A stretch of 44,515 nucleotides of DNA from assembly GCF_001854805.1 (NCBI RefSeq), contig NZ_MBLO01000251.1:1-44515 (forward strand), read 5' to 3'. This DNA is from Pseudofrankia coriaricola (lineage in GTDB: Bacteria; Actinomycetota; Actinomycetes; Frankiales; Frankiaceae). Shown here piece by piece: positions 25,958 to 34,055 of this stretch. The notes beneath the pieces are model-generated. The model worked only from the letters and a program-made list of their open reading frames with translations, was not told the origin of the DNA and made no database searches. A program made the translations under genes and the position numbers. The stretch's first letter is position 1; each line of letters begins with the position of its first letter.

Positions 25958-26427
25958 GTGCGTTGCCTACTGTACAGGACCGAGATCCTGTCACCATGAC
26001 CGTGTCTCACGACTCGATCACTAACCGGTAGGTTCGCCGCCCTCCGGAGTCTAGCAGAAGGCCCAGGTTGCCCCGGTTTGCCTCCCTTTGCCGCTCCCCA
26101 TCGGGTGCAAGGTGAACTCTAGCGGACGGCGGGGCCGATCGTCGAACAGCGCGCAAGCGTCGTCCAGATGTTGCGCGATACCCCGCGCCATCGGTCTGTC
26201 GTGGGCACCCGAGTGAGGCATCTTGCCCGCTCGGAGCGCCACGCCCGGCCGGTCTCCGCCCACGCGCAAGGCTCGGCCGCCCAGCCCCCATCGTCATCAT
26301 CACCACCCACCCGAGCCTCAGCACCCCGGCTGCCGCCACTCCGCGGCACCATCGGGTGGTGGCGTCCCGCGGCGCGCACGGTTTGGCTGCCACCAGTCGC
26401 GCCGACGCCCTCGAGACCCAGGCTCCA
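25958..26427. other. Gap upstream of the tRNA cluster
   Basis: About 470 bp. The end nearest 25957 must hold the tRNA promoter on the minus strand. Frames in the rest are Arg/Ala-rich without a family match or ribosome binding site. No gene supported. Confidence 0.4.
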
Positions 26428-26635
26428 CGCCTCAGGTCCCCGCCGCGCCGTCCTCTGTCGGCGAGTTGTGGCGGCTCAGCCCGCCTATGGACGTGCGCAT
26501 CCGACACAGTCCGCGCGCATCCGACACAGTCCGCATCGCGTCGTCCGACCTGTGTTGGATGCGCACGCCTATGGGCGGGCTGAAGCGACACAGCTCGACC
26601 GTCCGGCGGAGCCCGGCGGAACGGTGCCTGAGGCA
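26428..26635. repeat. Long inverted repeat with internal tandem units
   Basis: Arms 26463-26510 and 26549-26596 are inverted copies (about 80-85% identical). Both contain GTGCGCATCC and the sequence CAGCCCGCC followed by TATGGACG-type sequence. Weaker inverted similarity extends the arms to about 26428 and 26635 (GCCTCAGG at both outer ends). The left arm end is duplicated: GCGCATCCGACACAGTCC occurs twice in tandem (about 26495-26533). It could form a long RNA hairpin, or be a remnant of a mobile palindrome. No gene overlaps it. Confidence 0.75.
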
Positions 26636-26797
26636 CCGCCGTCGCGAGCCCAGCGGGACAGCCGAGGCCCCTCGCGATAGGCCCCCAGCGGCCGTGTCAG
26701 CCGCATACAAGCAGTCACTCTAAGGGATCGACACTGGTAGCGGACCTCGCCCCGACCGTCCGAGAATGACCGGCCGGATGTCGCGCTCCTCAGGCGT

Positions 26798-27943
26798 TCA
26801 GCTCGCGGGTGCGGTGAGGTAGCGGGCGATGCCGGTGGCGATGCCGTCGGCGGCGCGCTGGCGCCAGGCGGGGTCGCTGACGCGCGCCGCGTCAGCCGGG
26901 TTGCGCATGTTGGCGCACTCGACGAAGACCTTGGGAACCGTCGACAGGTTCAGGCCGCCCAGATCGGACCGGTCGACGATGCCCTGGTGGGTGGGGAGGT
27001 AGTTGGCTGGTGCCTCACCGGTCGAGGACGCGAAGGCGTCGCGCAGCTGGGTCGCCAGCCGCCCGGAGGCGACCACGATGCCGGCGTTCACGCTGTCGGG
27101 CGCGCGGTCCGGTGCGATGACGTGGAACCCGAAGCCGTCCGCTGGGCCGCCGTCGGCGTGGATGGAGACGGCGGCGTCGGCGTGCGCGTCGGCGCTGGCC
27201 CGGGCACGCGCGTCGACGCACGGGCCGACGCCGGTGTCATTGTTCCTAGTCAGCACGACGGTGGCGCCGCGGTCGCGCAGCAGCTGGGCCGTCCGGTTCG
27301 CCACGTCCCAGGTGAATGCGTGCTCCGGGTAGCCGGCGTCGGTGCTCGCGCCGACGGTGTCGCACTCCTTCAGGAAGCCGCCGGCGTCGACCTTGCGGTC
27401 GATCTGCGCCGGCGCCGCGCCGTTGCCACCGTCATGCCCCGGGTCGAGCACGACCACCCGCCCGCGCAGGTCGTCCTCCGGCGGCACCGCGCCGGGGGCC
27501 GCGGAGCTGGGAACCACCGGGCTGGGGACCGCCGTCGCCGACGGGACCCCGCCCGGCACCGCCGAGGCGGGCGCGTCGCCAGCCCCGCTCGCGCCGGCCG
27601 CTCCGTCCACGGCGGCGTGCCCCGCAGACGGGGCCCCACCGGCCGCGCCGCCCGCCAGCACGGCCACCAGTACCGCCAGGAGCAGCACCACGGCCGCCGT
27701 CAGCGCCAGCATGGGCCGCGGTACCCCCCTGCCGGCGGCGAGCGGCGACCGTCCCGCGAGCACGTAACTCCGCTCGCTCTGCCGGGACGGCCCTTTCCGG
27801 CGCCCCCCGACCGCCTGCCGCGGTCGCGGCCGCGGCGCCGCGCGGCCACCGGTCGGGCGGCGGCCACCAGTCGGGCGCCCGCCGCCCGCGGGCGGCGGGC
27901 GGCTCCCGGACGGGGAAGGATCAGCCGGTGGTGACAAAGTCAA
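26798..27943 (-). CDS. N-acetylmuramoyl-L-alanine amidase (Amidase_3), membrane-anchored
   Basis: 381-residue peptidoglycan hydrolase. The first 75 residues are Pro/Arg/Gly-rich and cytoplasmic. One membrane helix follows (MLALTAAVVLLLAVLVAVLA), then an Ala/Ser/Pro linker and the zinc amidase domain (about residues 155-378). Metal and catalytic residues appear in VVVLDPGHDGG (His), YPEHAFTWDVA (Glu), AVSIHADGG (His) and VFVECANMRN (Glu). The start is read as TTG at 27943, with GAGGAG just upstream. It overlaps the end of the DUF3097 gene by 23 bp, suggesting coupling. Confidence 0.9.
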   Translation of the reverse strand: MTLSPPADPSPSGSRPPPAGGGRPTGGRRPTGGRAAPRPRPRQAVGGRRKGPSRQSERSYVLAGRSPLAAGRGVPRPMLALTAAVVLLLAVLVAVLAGGAAGGAPSAGHAAVDGAAGASGAGDAPASAVPGGVPSATAVPSPVVPSSAAPGAVPPEDDLRGRVVVLDPGHDGGNGAAPAQIDRKVDAGGFLKECDTVGASTDAGYPEHAFTWDVANRTAQLLRDRGATVVLTRNNDTGVGPCVDARARASADAHADAAVSIHADGGPADGFGFHVIAPDRAPDSVNAGIVVASGRLATQLRDAFASSTGEAPANYLPTHQGIVDRSDLGGLNLSTVPKVFVECANMRNPADAARVSDPAWRQRAADGIATGIARYLTAPAS

Positions 27944-28733
27944 TGAGCTCCTCGACCGCGCGTAGCAGACCCACCTCGAGGTCGCTGTAGCTGTCCACGG
28001 ACGCCAGCACGCGCCGCCACATCTCGGCGGGTTCGCGCACGCCGAGCGCGCGACACACGCCTTCCTTCCACGGCTGCCCGCGTGGCACCTCGGGCCAGGC
28101 CTGGATGCCGACGGAGGCGGGCTTCACCGCCTGCCAGATGTCAACGTAGGGATGGCCCGTCACCAGGATGTGCTCGCCTGTGACGGACGCGGCGATCCGG
28201 CTCTCCTTGGAGCCGGCGACCAGGTGGTCGACGAGCACCCCCAGCCGGCGCCCGGCGCCCGGCCGGAACGCCGCCACGATCGCCGGCAGCTCGTCCACTC
28301 CGTCGAGGGGTTCCACGACGACGCCCTCGACCCTCAGGTCGTCGCCCCAGACCCGCTCGACGAGCGCCGCGTCGTGCAGGCCCTCGACGTAGATCCGGCC
28401 GGCCCTGGCGACCCGCGCCGGCGCGTTCGGCACCGCGACCGAGCCGGACGCGGTCCGCCCGGGACCCGCGGGCGCGGCCCGCCGCGGCCGGACCAGAGTC
28501 ACCCGCCGGCCCTCCAACAGGAACGCCCCGTCTTCCAGTGGGAAGAGGCGGCGGACGCCGAACCGGTCCTCCAATGTGACCCCGGTGGCGTCCAAGCCGA
28601 CGACGGCGCCGCAGAAACCACTCCCCGCGTCCTCGACGACGAGGTCCGGCTCCGCCTCGACAACGGGTATGGCTGCCGGCGCCTTCTTCGCGGAAGGGGC
28701 CAGTACATCCCGGCCATAGTCGCGGCTACGCAT
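27921..28733 (-). CDS. DUF3097-family protein
   Basis: 270 residues from MRSRDYGRDVLAP at 28733. It matches the actinobacterial DUF3097 family, for which I know no established function. Conserved segments are IYVEGLHDAALVERVWGDDLR, LGVLVDHLVAGSKESRIA and the C-terminal DLEVGLLRAVEELIDFV. The I-Y-V-E-G-x-H-D-A-x-L-V-E stretch followed by L-V-D-H resembles a Toprim-like fold; this is inference. It is divergent from pncA and upstream of the amidase. Confidence 0.88.
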   Translation of the reverse strand: MRSRDYGRDVLAPSAKKAPAAIPVVEAEPDLVVEDAGSGFCGAVVGLDATGVTLEDRFGVRRLFPLEDGAFLLEGRRVTLVRPRRAAPAGPGRTASGSVAVPNAPARVARAGRIYVEGLHDAALVERVWGDDLRVEGVVVEPLDGVDELPAIVAAFRPGAGRRLGVLVDHLVAGSKESRIAASVTGEHILVTGHPYVDIWQAVKPASVGIQAWPEVPRGQPWKEGVCRALGVREPAEMWRRVLASVDSYSDLEVGLLRAVEELIDFVTTG

Positions 28734-28805
28734 ACCCGACACCCTAGGATCACAGCACGAGTGACCCCACGCGGGCACACCGGGCGGCACGGGAGGAACA
28801 CGCCG

Positions 28806-29423
28806 ATGACGACGTATGGCCCTGGGGTCGCGTTGATCGTCGTCGACCTGCAGAACGACTTCGCGACGAGGGAAGGCAGCCTGTACGTCCGTGGCGGCGA
28901 GGAGATCGTCGACGCGGTGAATGCGCAGGTGGAGAGGGCGACCGCGGCCGGTTCACCCGTTTTCTGGACGCAGGACTGGCACCCTGAGGTCACGCCGCAT
29001 TTCGTGACGTCCGGGGGCGTCTGGCCGCCGCACTGCGTGGCCGGGACGGCCGGCGCCGAGTTCCACACCGGTACCCGTGTCACCGGCGAGGTGATCCGCA
29101 AGGGTGTCGACGGTGCCGACGGCTACTCGGGGTTCTCGGTGCGCGACCCCAGGTCGGGCGAGCGGACGTCGACCGTGCTTGGTGACCGGCTCGTGGCGGC
29201 CGGCTGCGGCCAGGTGGTGGTCGTCGGTCTCGCCGGCGACTACTGCGTCAAGGAAACAGCCCTGGACGCCAGGCGTCTCGGGCTGGACGTCGTCGTCCCG
29301 CTCGAGCTCACCCGCTTCGTCAACCTTCAGCCAGGCGACGACGAACGCGCCGTCGCCGAACTGCGCGCCGCGGGCGTCCAGGTGGACACTCCCCCGCTGG
29401 CCAGGTCAGACGTCATCTCTTAG
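28806..29423 (+). CDS. pncA: Nicotinamidase (isochorismatase-fold hydrolase)
   Basis: Hydrolyses nicotinamide to nicotinate for NAD salvage; 205 residues. The Asp-Lys-Cys catalytic triad is visible: DLQNDF near the start, the Lys in VIRKGVDGADGYSGF, and the Cys in LAGDYCVKETALDA. Metal ligands lie in TQDWHPEVTPHF. GGAGGA stands 8 bases before the ATG at 28806. Longer in-frame starts lie inside the divergent DUF3097 gene and are not real. Confidence 0.94.
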   Translation: MTTYGPGVALIVVDLQNDFATREGSLYVRGGEEIVDAVNAQVERATAAGSPVFWTQDWHPEVTPHFVTSGGVWPPHCVAGTAGAEFHTGTRVTGEVIRKGVDGADGYSGFSVRDPRSGERTSTVLGDRLVAAGCGQVVVVGLAGDYCVKETALDARRLGLDVVVPLELTRFVNLQPGDDERAVAELRAAGVQVDTPPLARSDVIS

Positions 29424-29459
29424 GCCGGGCGCGGGTCCCGGGCCGGGGGCGCGGACCTC

Positions 29460-29480
29460 CCCGATCGGCTTCACCGATCG
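29460..29480. terminator. Hairpin between pncA and DUF4193 gene
   Basis: CCGATCGG-CTTCA-CCGATCGG forms an 8 bp stem between convergent genes. It may terminate pncA. It is preceded by GGACCTCC, as in the R2 repeats, so it may be a shortened R2 copy. Confidence 0.45.
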
Positions 29481-29558
29481 GCATGGACCTCGGAGCCCCG
29501 GCGACCGGGCCTGCGCGGTATGGATGTGCGGTTTCCGTGTCTTGCGGGCGGATGGTCG

Positions 29559-29852
29559 TTATGCGGCGCAGTCCCGGCAGATCATGCGACGAGCATCTAC
29601 CAGCTGGCTGCGATGGTGAACCAGGTAGCAGCTGGTGCAGGTGAACTCGTCAGCCTGGCGAGGCAGCACCCGCAGGTTCAGCTCCTCGCCGGACAGGTCA
29701 GCTCCGGGCAGGTCGAGCTCGGTCTCGAACGGGTCGACTTCATCACCGAGGTCGGCCGCCGCGTCCGCCCGCCGCGCCTTGAGGGCCTCCAGACTCTGCT
29801 CGGGGGCATCCTCGAGATCCGTGGTACGGGGGGTGTCGTAGTCGGTGGCCAC
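29559..29852 (-). CDS. DUF4193 small zinc-ribbon-like protein
   Basis: 97 residues beginning (GTG)ATDYDTPRTTDLEDAPEQ. It is acidic in the first 60 residues (GDEVDPFETELDLPGADLSG). A C-terminal pair of Cys-x2-Cys motifs, CTSCYLVHH and CRDCA, suggests a zinc ribbon. It matches the widely conserved actinobacterial DUF4193 family; the role is unknown. GGGAGA precedes the GTG at 29852 by 7-8 bases. Confidence 0.9.
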   Translation of the reverse strand: MATDYDTPRTTDLEDAPEQSLEALKARRADAAADLGDEVDPFETELDLPGADLSGEELNLRVLPRQADEFTCTSCYLVHHRSQLVDARRMICRDCAA

Positions 29853-30420
29853 TTGATTTCTCCCAGATGGTCGGGGTCCCTGCGAAACCGGCGAGGCCGA
29901 TTTCGGAGGTCGCGCTCCTCGTGCCCAACCCACAACGCACGACTGTCTGGCAATGTGCCCAGGCTGTGCCCAGGACTTTCCTGTGGCCTTCGCCACACGA
30001 TACGACCGGGTCACCGCGCAGCGTGGTCGTGCCGGCCCATGGCCGCGCCGCCGCCCCGCGCTCGATGGCCCGTCGGTATCGGCTGAACCTACGCCAGCCC
30101 GAAGCCCGACCAGGGCAAGCTGACGTCGTTCTGGCGAGCAATGTACGCAACCCAGCCACCGATGGTGACGCCGCACCGGCCCAGCCGGAGCCAAGTGGCC
30201 GCGATGTCGTCCCGCCAACCAACGCACGCACCGCACCCGCCGACGCCGCAGCAACCTGGCAAGGCACCAGCCGGCCACGAAATCGTCCGGCGGACAACGC
30301 GCCCACCCCAGCCACCGCCGGTGACGGCGCATCGGCGCAGCGCCAACCCAACCACGTCGTGAACCCGAATCCAGCCCCACCACCGCCATAGGCCAGGGCC
30401 CAGAACCACGCAGGGAGCAG
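29853..30420. other. Low-complexity gap with degenerate repeats
   Basis: About 570 bp upstream of the DUF4193 gene. It holds two roughly 41 bp related units (30150-30190 and 30303-30343) around the phrase CCAGCCACCG, 153 bp apart. Long frames cross it on both strands but are Trp/Arg/Cys- or Pro/Ala-rich and lack family features, so no gene is called. The DUF4193 promoter should lie near 29853-29950. Confidence 0.45.
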
Positions 30421-30575
30421 GGTTCCTGCCGGATCGCGAAGCGATCTGGGAGGTCAGGCTCAGCGCCCGCGGACCTCCCAGATCGGCTACGCAAGCTCCC
30501 GGACCTCCCAGATCGACTCCGCAAGCTCCGTCGATCCGGCAGGAACCCCGGATCCGGCAGGGACCCCGGGCGGGC
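30421..30575. repeat. R2 palindrome cluster downstream of DUF3145 gene
   Basis: Several R2 copies in both orientations: a compact one at 30421-30455 (CCGGATCGC-GAA-GCGATCTGG), a half copy at 30470-30500, a full copy at 30501-30548 (GGACCTCCCAGATCGACTCC to GATCCGGCAGGAACC), and a further half copy to about 30570. Each full unit is a hairpin with arms based on GATCG and CGATC. Confidence 0.8.
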
Positions 30576-30599
30576 GGCGCGTCCAGCGCCCGCCGCCCC
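30568..30599 (-). terminator. GC-rich hairpin after DUF3145 gene
   Basis: GGGCGGCGC, a short loop and GCGCCCGCC form an imperfect stem immediately after the DUF3145 stop codon on the minus strand. There is no T-run, so confidence is moderate. Confidence 0.45.
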
Positions 30600-31136
30600 T
30601 TAGCCCGTGCGGCGCAGCCAGGTCACCGGGGCTCCATGGCCGCCGCGGCGCAGCGGCTCGAGCACGTCGTCCCAGTCGGTGCCGAGCAGCCGGTGCAGCC
30701 CGCGGGCGAGGGTGTCGCGGCCCTCGCCCCGCTCCAGCAGGGCACGCAGCGCGGCCTCTCCGATGACGACGTCGCCATTGGCGGCGATGCCGACCCGGTG
30801 CAGGCCGAGGTCGGGGGTGTAGGAGTAGCGCTCCGCGTCACAGCCGGGCGACGGGCCCTCGACGACCTCGAAGGAGACGTGGCCGAGGCGGCGCAGCCGG
30901 GTCGCGAGCCGGCCAGCGGTGGCGGGGGCGCCCCGCCACTCCAGCCCGGCGTAGAGGTTGCCCGGCCGGGCAGGCTGCGGCGACCAGGTGAGTGACACCG
31001 TCGCCGACAGTGCGCCGGACACGGCGAACTCCAGGTGTGGGCACAGCGCCGGCGGGCAGGCGAGCACCGACAACATGCCCGGCACCACGTTCGACGCCGA
31101 GCTGGATGACAGCCCATGGGCTGACGACATGACCAC
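30600..31136 (-). CDS. DUF3145-family protein
   Basis: About 178 residues; matches the actinobacterial DUF3145 family through ALCPHLEFAVSGALSATVSL, LYAGLEWRGAPATAGRLATR, SYTPDLGLHRVGIAANGDVV and the C-terminal WDDVLEPLRRGG. Function unknown; no catalytic motif is recognised. A GTG at 31136 has GGAGG at 6 bases; the ATG two codons later is possible. It is divergent from glgX. Confidence 0.9.
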   Translation of the reverse strand: MVMSSAHGLSSSSASNVVPGMLSVLACPPALCPHLEFAVSGALSATVSLTWSPQPARPGNLYAGLEWRGAPATAGRLATRLRRLGHVSFEVVEGPSPGCDAERYSYTPDLGLHRVGIAANGDVVIGEAALRALLERGEGRDTLARGLHRLLGTDWDDVLEPLRRGGHGAPVTWLRRTG

Positions 31137-31554
31137 GGAGTACCTCCGTCGACGAGGAACGCCTTCCCCTTGCGTCTCGTCAGTGGTGGCCTGTTCCGTG
31201 TACTGGACGATCGTGCCATGTCGTGGGGGTTGCGGACCACCGGTTTCGCCACCCAAACGAGTTATCTCACCCGCAATCCGGGTGACAGTCCAGCCGAGGT
31301 GTCGTCGAGGTCTCCGGCGCGTGTCTGGTCCGTGCCGCCGCGCACCAGCCCGTGCCGGGTCGGGCTCGGCCCGCTTCCGCCGCGGACGGCCCCGTGAGCC
31401 ACGACACGCTGGTCCTCGTTCGGCGCCACACGGTTCCCCCACCGGGCGATCCCGTTCGCCCAGCGTGCCGCATGCGCTCCTCCGTCCACGGAACACCAGG
31501 CGCGCGCACGGGCACCGGACCCATGAGGGGGTAGATTCCGTAGGCTTCGCGGGT
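31137..31554. other. Divergent intergenic region DUF3145 / glgX
   Basis: About 420 bp that must contain both promoters. Open frames extend upstream from glgX through it, but their sequence is Arg/Pro-rich and unrelated to GlgX. No repeat, terminator or defined promoter was recognised. Confidence 0.4.
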
Positions 31555-33738
31555 ATGTCGCAGGTCTGGCCTGGCCACCCCTATCCCCTGGGCGCCACAT
31601 ATGACGGGTCCGGCACCAACTTCGCGATCTTCTCCGAAGTGGCGGAGCGGGTCGAGCTGTGCCTGTTCGACGAGGCGGGCACCGAGCGGCGCGTCGAGCT
31701 GCATGAGAAGGACGCCTTCGTCTGGCACGGCTACCTGCCCGGAGTCGGCCCGGGCCAGCGCTACGGCTACCGGGTCCACGGCCCGCACGACCCGGCCCAC
31801 GGCGTGCGCTGCAACCCGAGCAAGCTGCTGCTCGATCCGTACGCCAAGGCCGTCGACGGTGAGATCGACTGGGACCAGGCGTGCTTCGGCTACACCTTCG
31901 GCGACCCGGACAGCCTCAACACCGCGGACTCGGCGCCGCACGTGATGAAGTCGGTGGTGATCAGCCCGTTCTTCGACTGGAACGGCGACCGGCCGCCGCG
32001 CACCCCGTACGAGAAGACGGTCATCTACGAGGCGCACGTCCGCGGCCTGACCATGCGCCACCCCGACCTGCCCGACGGCTACCGCGGCACCTATGCCGGC
32101 GTCGCCCACCCGCTCATGATCGAGCACTACCAGAAGCTCGGCGTCACCGCCGTCGAGCTCATGCCGGTACACCAGTTCGTACACGACGAGCACCTGGTAC
32201 GCCAGGGCCTGCGCAACTACTGGGGCTACAACTCGATCGCCTTCCTCGCCCCGCACAACGCCTACTCCGCCTCCGGCGGCCTCGGCCAGCAGGTCCAGGA
32301 GTTCAAGGGCATGGTCAGGGACCTGCACAACGCCGGGATCGAGGTGATCCTCGACGTCGTCTACAACCACACCGCGGAGGGCAACCACCTGGGCCCGATA
32401 CTCTGCTTCCGCGGCATCGACAACGGGGCCTACTACCGGCTCATGGAGGACGACCCGCGGTATTACATGGACTACACCGGCACCGGCAACACGATGCACG
32501 TCCGCCACCCGCACGTGCTCCAGCTGATCATGGACTCGTTGCGTTACTGGGCGACGGAGATGCACGTCGACGGTTTCCGGTTCGACCTGGCCGCGACGCT
32601 CGCCCGCGAGTTCTACGACGTGGACCGCCTGTCGAGCTTCTTCGACCTGGTGCAGCAGGACCCGGTCGTCTCCCAGGTGAAGCTGATCGCCGAGCCGTGG
32701 GACGTCGGTGAGGGCGGCTACCAGGTCGGCAACTTCCCCCCGCTGTGGACCGAGTGGAACGGCAAGTACCGCGACACCGTCCGCGACTTCTGGCGCGGTG
32801 CCGACCACGGCATCGCCGAGTTCGCCTCCCGGCTGACCGGCTCCAGCGACCTCTACCAGTTCAACGGCCGCCGCCCGATCGCGTCGATCAACTTCGTCAC
32901 CGCGCACGACGGCTTCACGCTCGCCGACCTGGTCTCATACAACGGCAAGCACAACGAGGCGAACGGCGAGGAGAACCGGGACGGCTCCGACGACAACCGG
33001 TCATGGAACTGCGGGGTCGAGGGGCCGACGGACGACGCGGCGGTGCTCGCGCTGCGCGGGGCGCAGGCCCGTAACCTGCTCACAACGCTGTTCCTGTCCC
33101 AGGGGGTGCCAATGCTCGTCGCCGGTGACGAGCTGGGCCGTACCCAGGGCGGCAACAACAACGGCTACTGCCAGGACAACGAGACGAGCTGGGTGGACTG
33201 GTCGCTGGCCACCCAGAACGCCGACCTGGAGCGGTTCACCGCCGCGGTGTCGCGGCTGCGCCGTGAACACCCCGTGTTCCGCCGCCGCCGGTTCTTCCAC
33301 GGCGCCCCGATCCGGGGAACGGGCGACGGCGAGTACGAGGACGGCGCTCCCCCGAAGGACGACGGTGTCCCCCTGAAGGACATCGTGTGGCTGCGCCCGG
33401 ACGGCGGCGAGATGTCCGACCACGACTGGGAGTCCGGCACGGCGCAGTCGCTGGCGGTGTTCCTCAATGGCCGCGGCATCCCCGACCCGGACGAACGCGG
33501 CGAGCCGGTCGTCGACACCTCGTTCCTGATGTTCTTCAACACCCACCACGAGACGGTCAGTTTCCAGGCGCCGCCGGCGGAGCTCGGGGCCAGCTGGGAG
33601 ATCGTCGTCGACACCCGCGCCGCCGCCGAGCCCCCTGACGGCGACACCCGGGCGAACGCCGGGCCCCACCTGGTCAAGGCCGGCGACGCAATACCCCTCG
33701 ACGCCCGCTCGACCCTGGTCCTGCGCCGTGCCGACTAA
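31555..33738 (+). CDS. glgX: Glycogen debranching enzyme GlgX/TreX
   Basis: GH13 isoamylase-type enzyme that removes alpha-1,6 branches from glycogen; 727 residues from ATG 31555. An N-terminal CBM48-like domain (GATYDGSGTNFAIFSEVAE) is followed by the (beta/alpha)8 barrel. Catalytic sites: nucleophile Asp in VDGFRFDLAATL, acid Glu in LIAEPWDVGEGGYQVG, and Asp in NFVTAHDGFTL. Region I reads VILDVVYNHTAEGN. With treY and treZ downstream it forms the TreX-TreY-TreZ route, in which debranched linear glucans become trehalose. Confidence 0.95.
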   Translation: MSQVWPGHPYPLGATYDGSGTNFAIFSEVAERVELCLFDEAGTERRVELHEKDAFVWHGYLPGVGPGQRYGYRVHGPHDPAHGVRCNPSKLLLDPYAKAVDGEIDWDQACFGYTFGDPDSLNTADSAPHVMKSVVISPFFDWNGDRPPRTPYEKTVIYEAHVRGLTMRHPDLPDGYRGTYAGVAHPLMIEHYQKLGVTAVELMPVHQFVHDEHLVRQGLRNYWGYNSIAFLAPHNAYSASGGLGQQVQEFKGMVRDLHNAGIEVILDVVYNHTAEGNHLGPILCFRGIDNGAYYRLMEDDPRYYMDYTGTGNTMHVRHPHVLQLIMDSLRYWATEMHVDGFRFDLAATLAREFYDVDRLSSFFDLVQQDPVVSQVKLIAEPWDVGEGGYQVGNFPPLWTEWNGKYRDTVRDFWRGADHGIAEFASRLTGSSDLYQFNGRRPIASINFVTAHDGFTLADLVSYNGKHNEANGEENRDGSDDNRSWNCGVEGPTDDAAVLALRGAQARNLLTTLFLSQGVPMLVAGDELGRTQGGNNNGYCQDNETSWVDWSLATQNADLERFTAAVSRLRREHPVFRRRRFFHGAPIRGTGDGEYEDGAPPKDDGVPLKDIVWLRPDGGEMSDHDWESGTAQSLAVFLNGRGIPDPDERGEPVVDTSFLMFFNTHHETVSFQAPPAELGASWEIVVDTRAAAEPPDGDTRANAGPHLVKAGDAIPLDARSTLVLRRAD

Positions 33739-34055
33739 GCCCCCCCACCGATTCGCCCGAGGCACGCGGTCGGTCATGTGCTGCCTTGCGGGGGTCGGTG
33801 TGGCGAATCGCAGACCTCCCCGATCGCTAACCTCCCAGCAGACCTCCCAGATCGGCTCCGCCAATCCGGCGGGGACCCCGGGCTCCGCCGATCCGGCAGG
33901 GACCCTGTCGCCGATCGGGCAGGATCCCCGGGGACCCCGGCCAACTCGAGCCCATACCGATCGGCGTTGGCGCAGGCGCTTTCACGGCTCGCTCCACCTT
34001 GCTCGGGTCCGGGTCGTTGGACCGACCGCCGGTGGGGGGCGGATGGGGGGTCTCG
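33739..34055. repeat. R2 repeats in glgX-treY gap
   Basis: About 317 bp. From 33812 to 33950 several R2 pieces occur: GACCTCCCCGATCG, GACCTCCCAGATCGGCTCCG, ATCCGGCGGGGACCCC, GATCCGGCAGGGACCC. They form imperfect hairpins. The treY ribosome binding site (GGGGGG before ATG 34056) lies at the end. The separate spacing suggests treY may have its own promoter, which was not located. Confidence 0.7.

Noticed and set aside
26432-26710. Small minus-strand frames around the 26.5 kb inverted repeat
   Set aside because: They exist on both strands because of the palindrome and show no conserved features.
28152-28805. N-terminal extension of the nicotinamidase
   Set aside because: The extension is antisense to DUF3097. 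The family start and a good ribosome binding site are at 28806.
29853-30524. Long upstream extension of the DUF4193 frame
   Set aside because: Trp/Arg/Cys-rich with internal degenerate repeats; the well-spaced GTG at 29852 gives the normal family length.
30958-31554. N-terminal extension of GlgX (about 200 codons)
   Set aside because: It overlaps the DUF3145 gene in antisense, is Arg/Pro-rich, and the GlgX family begins at 31555.
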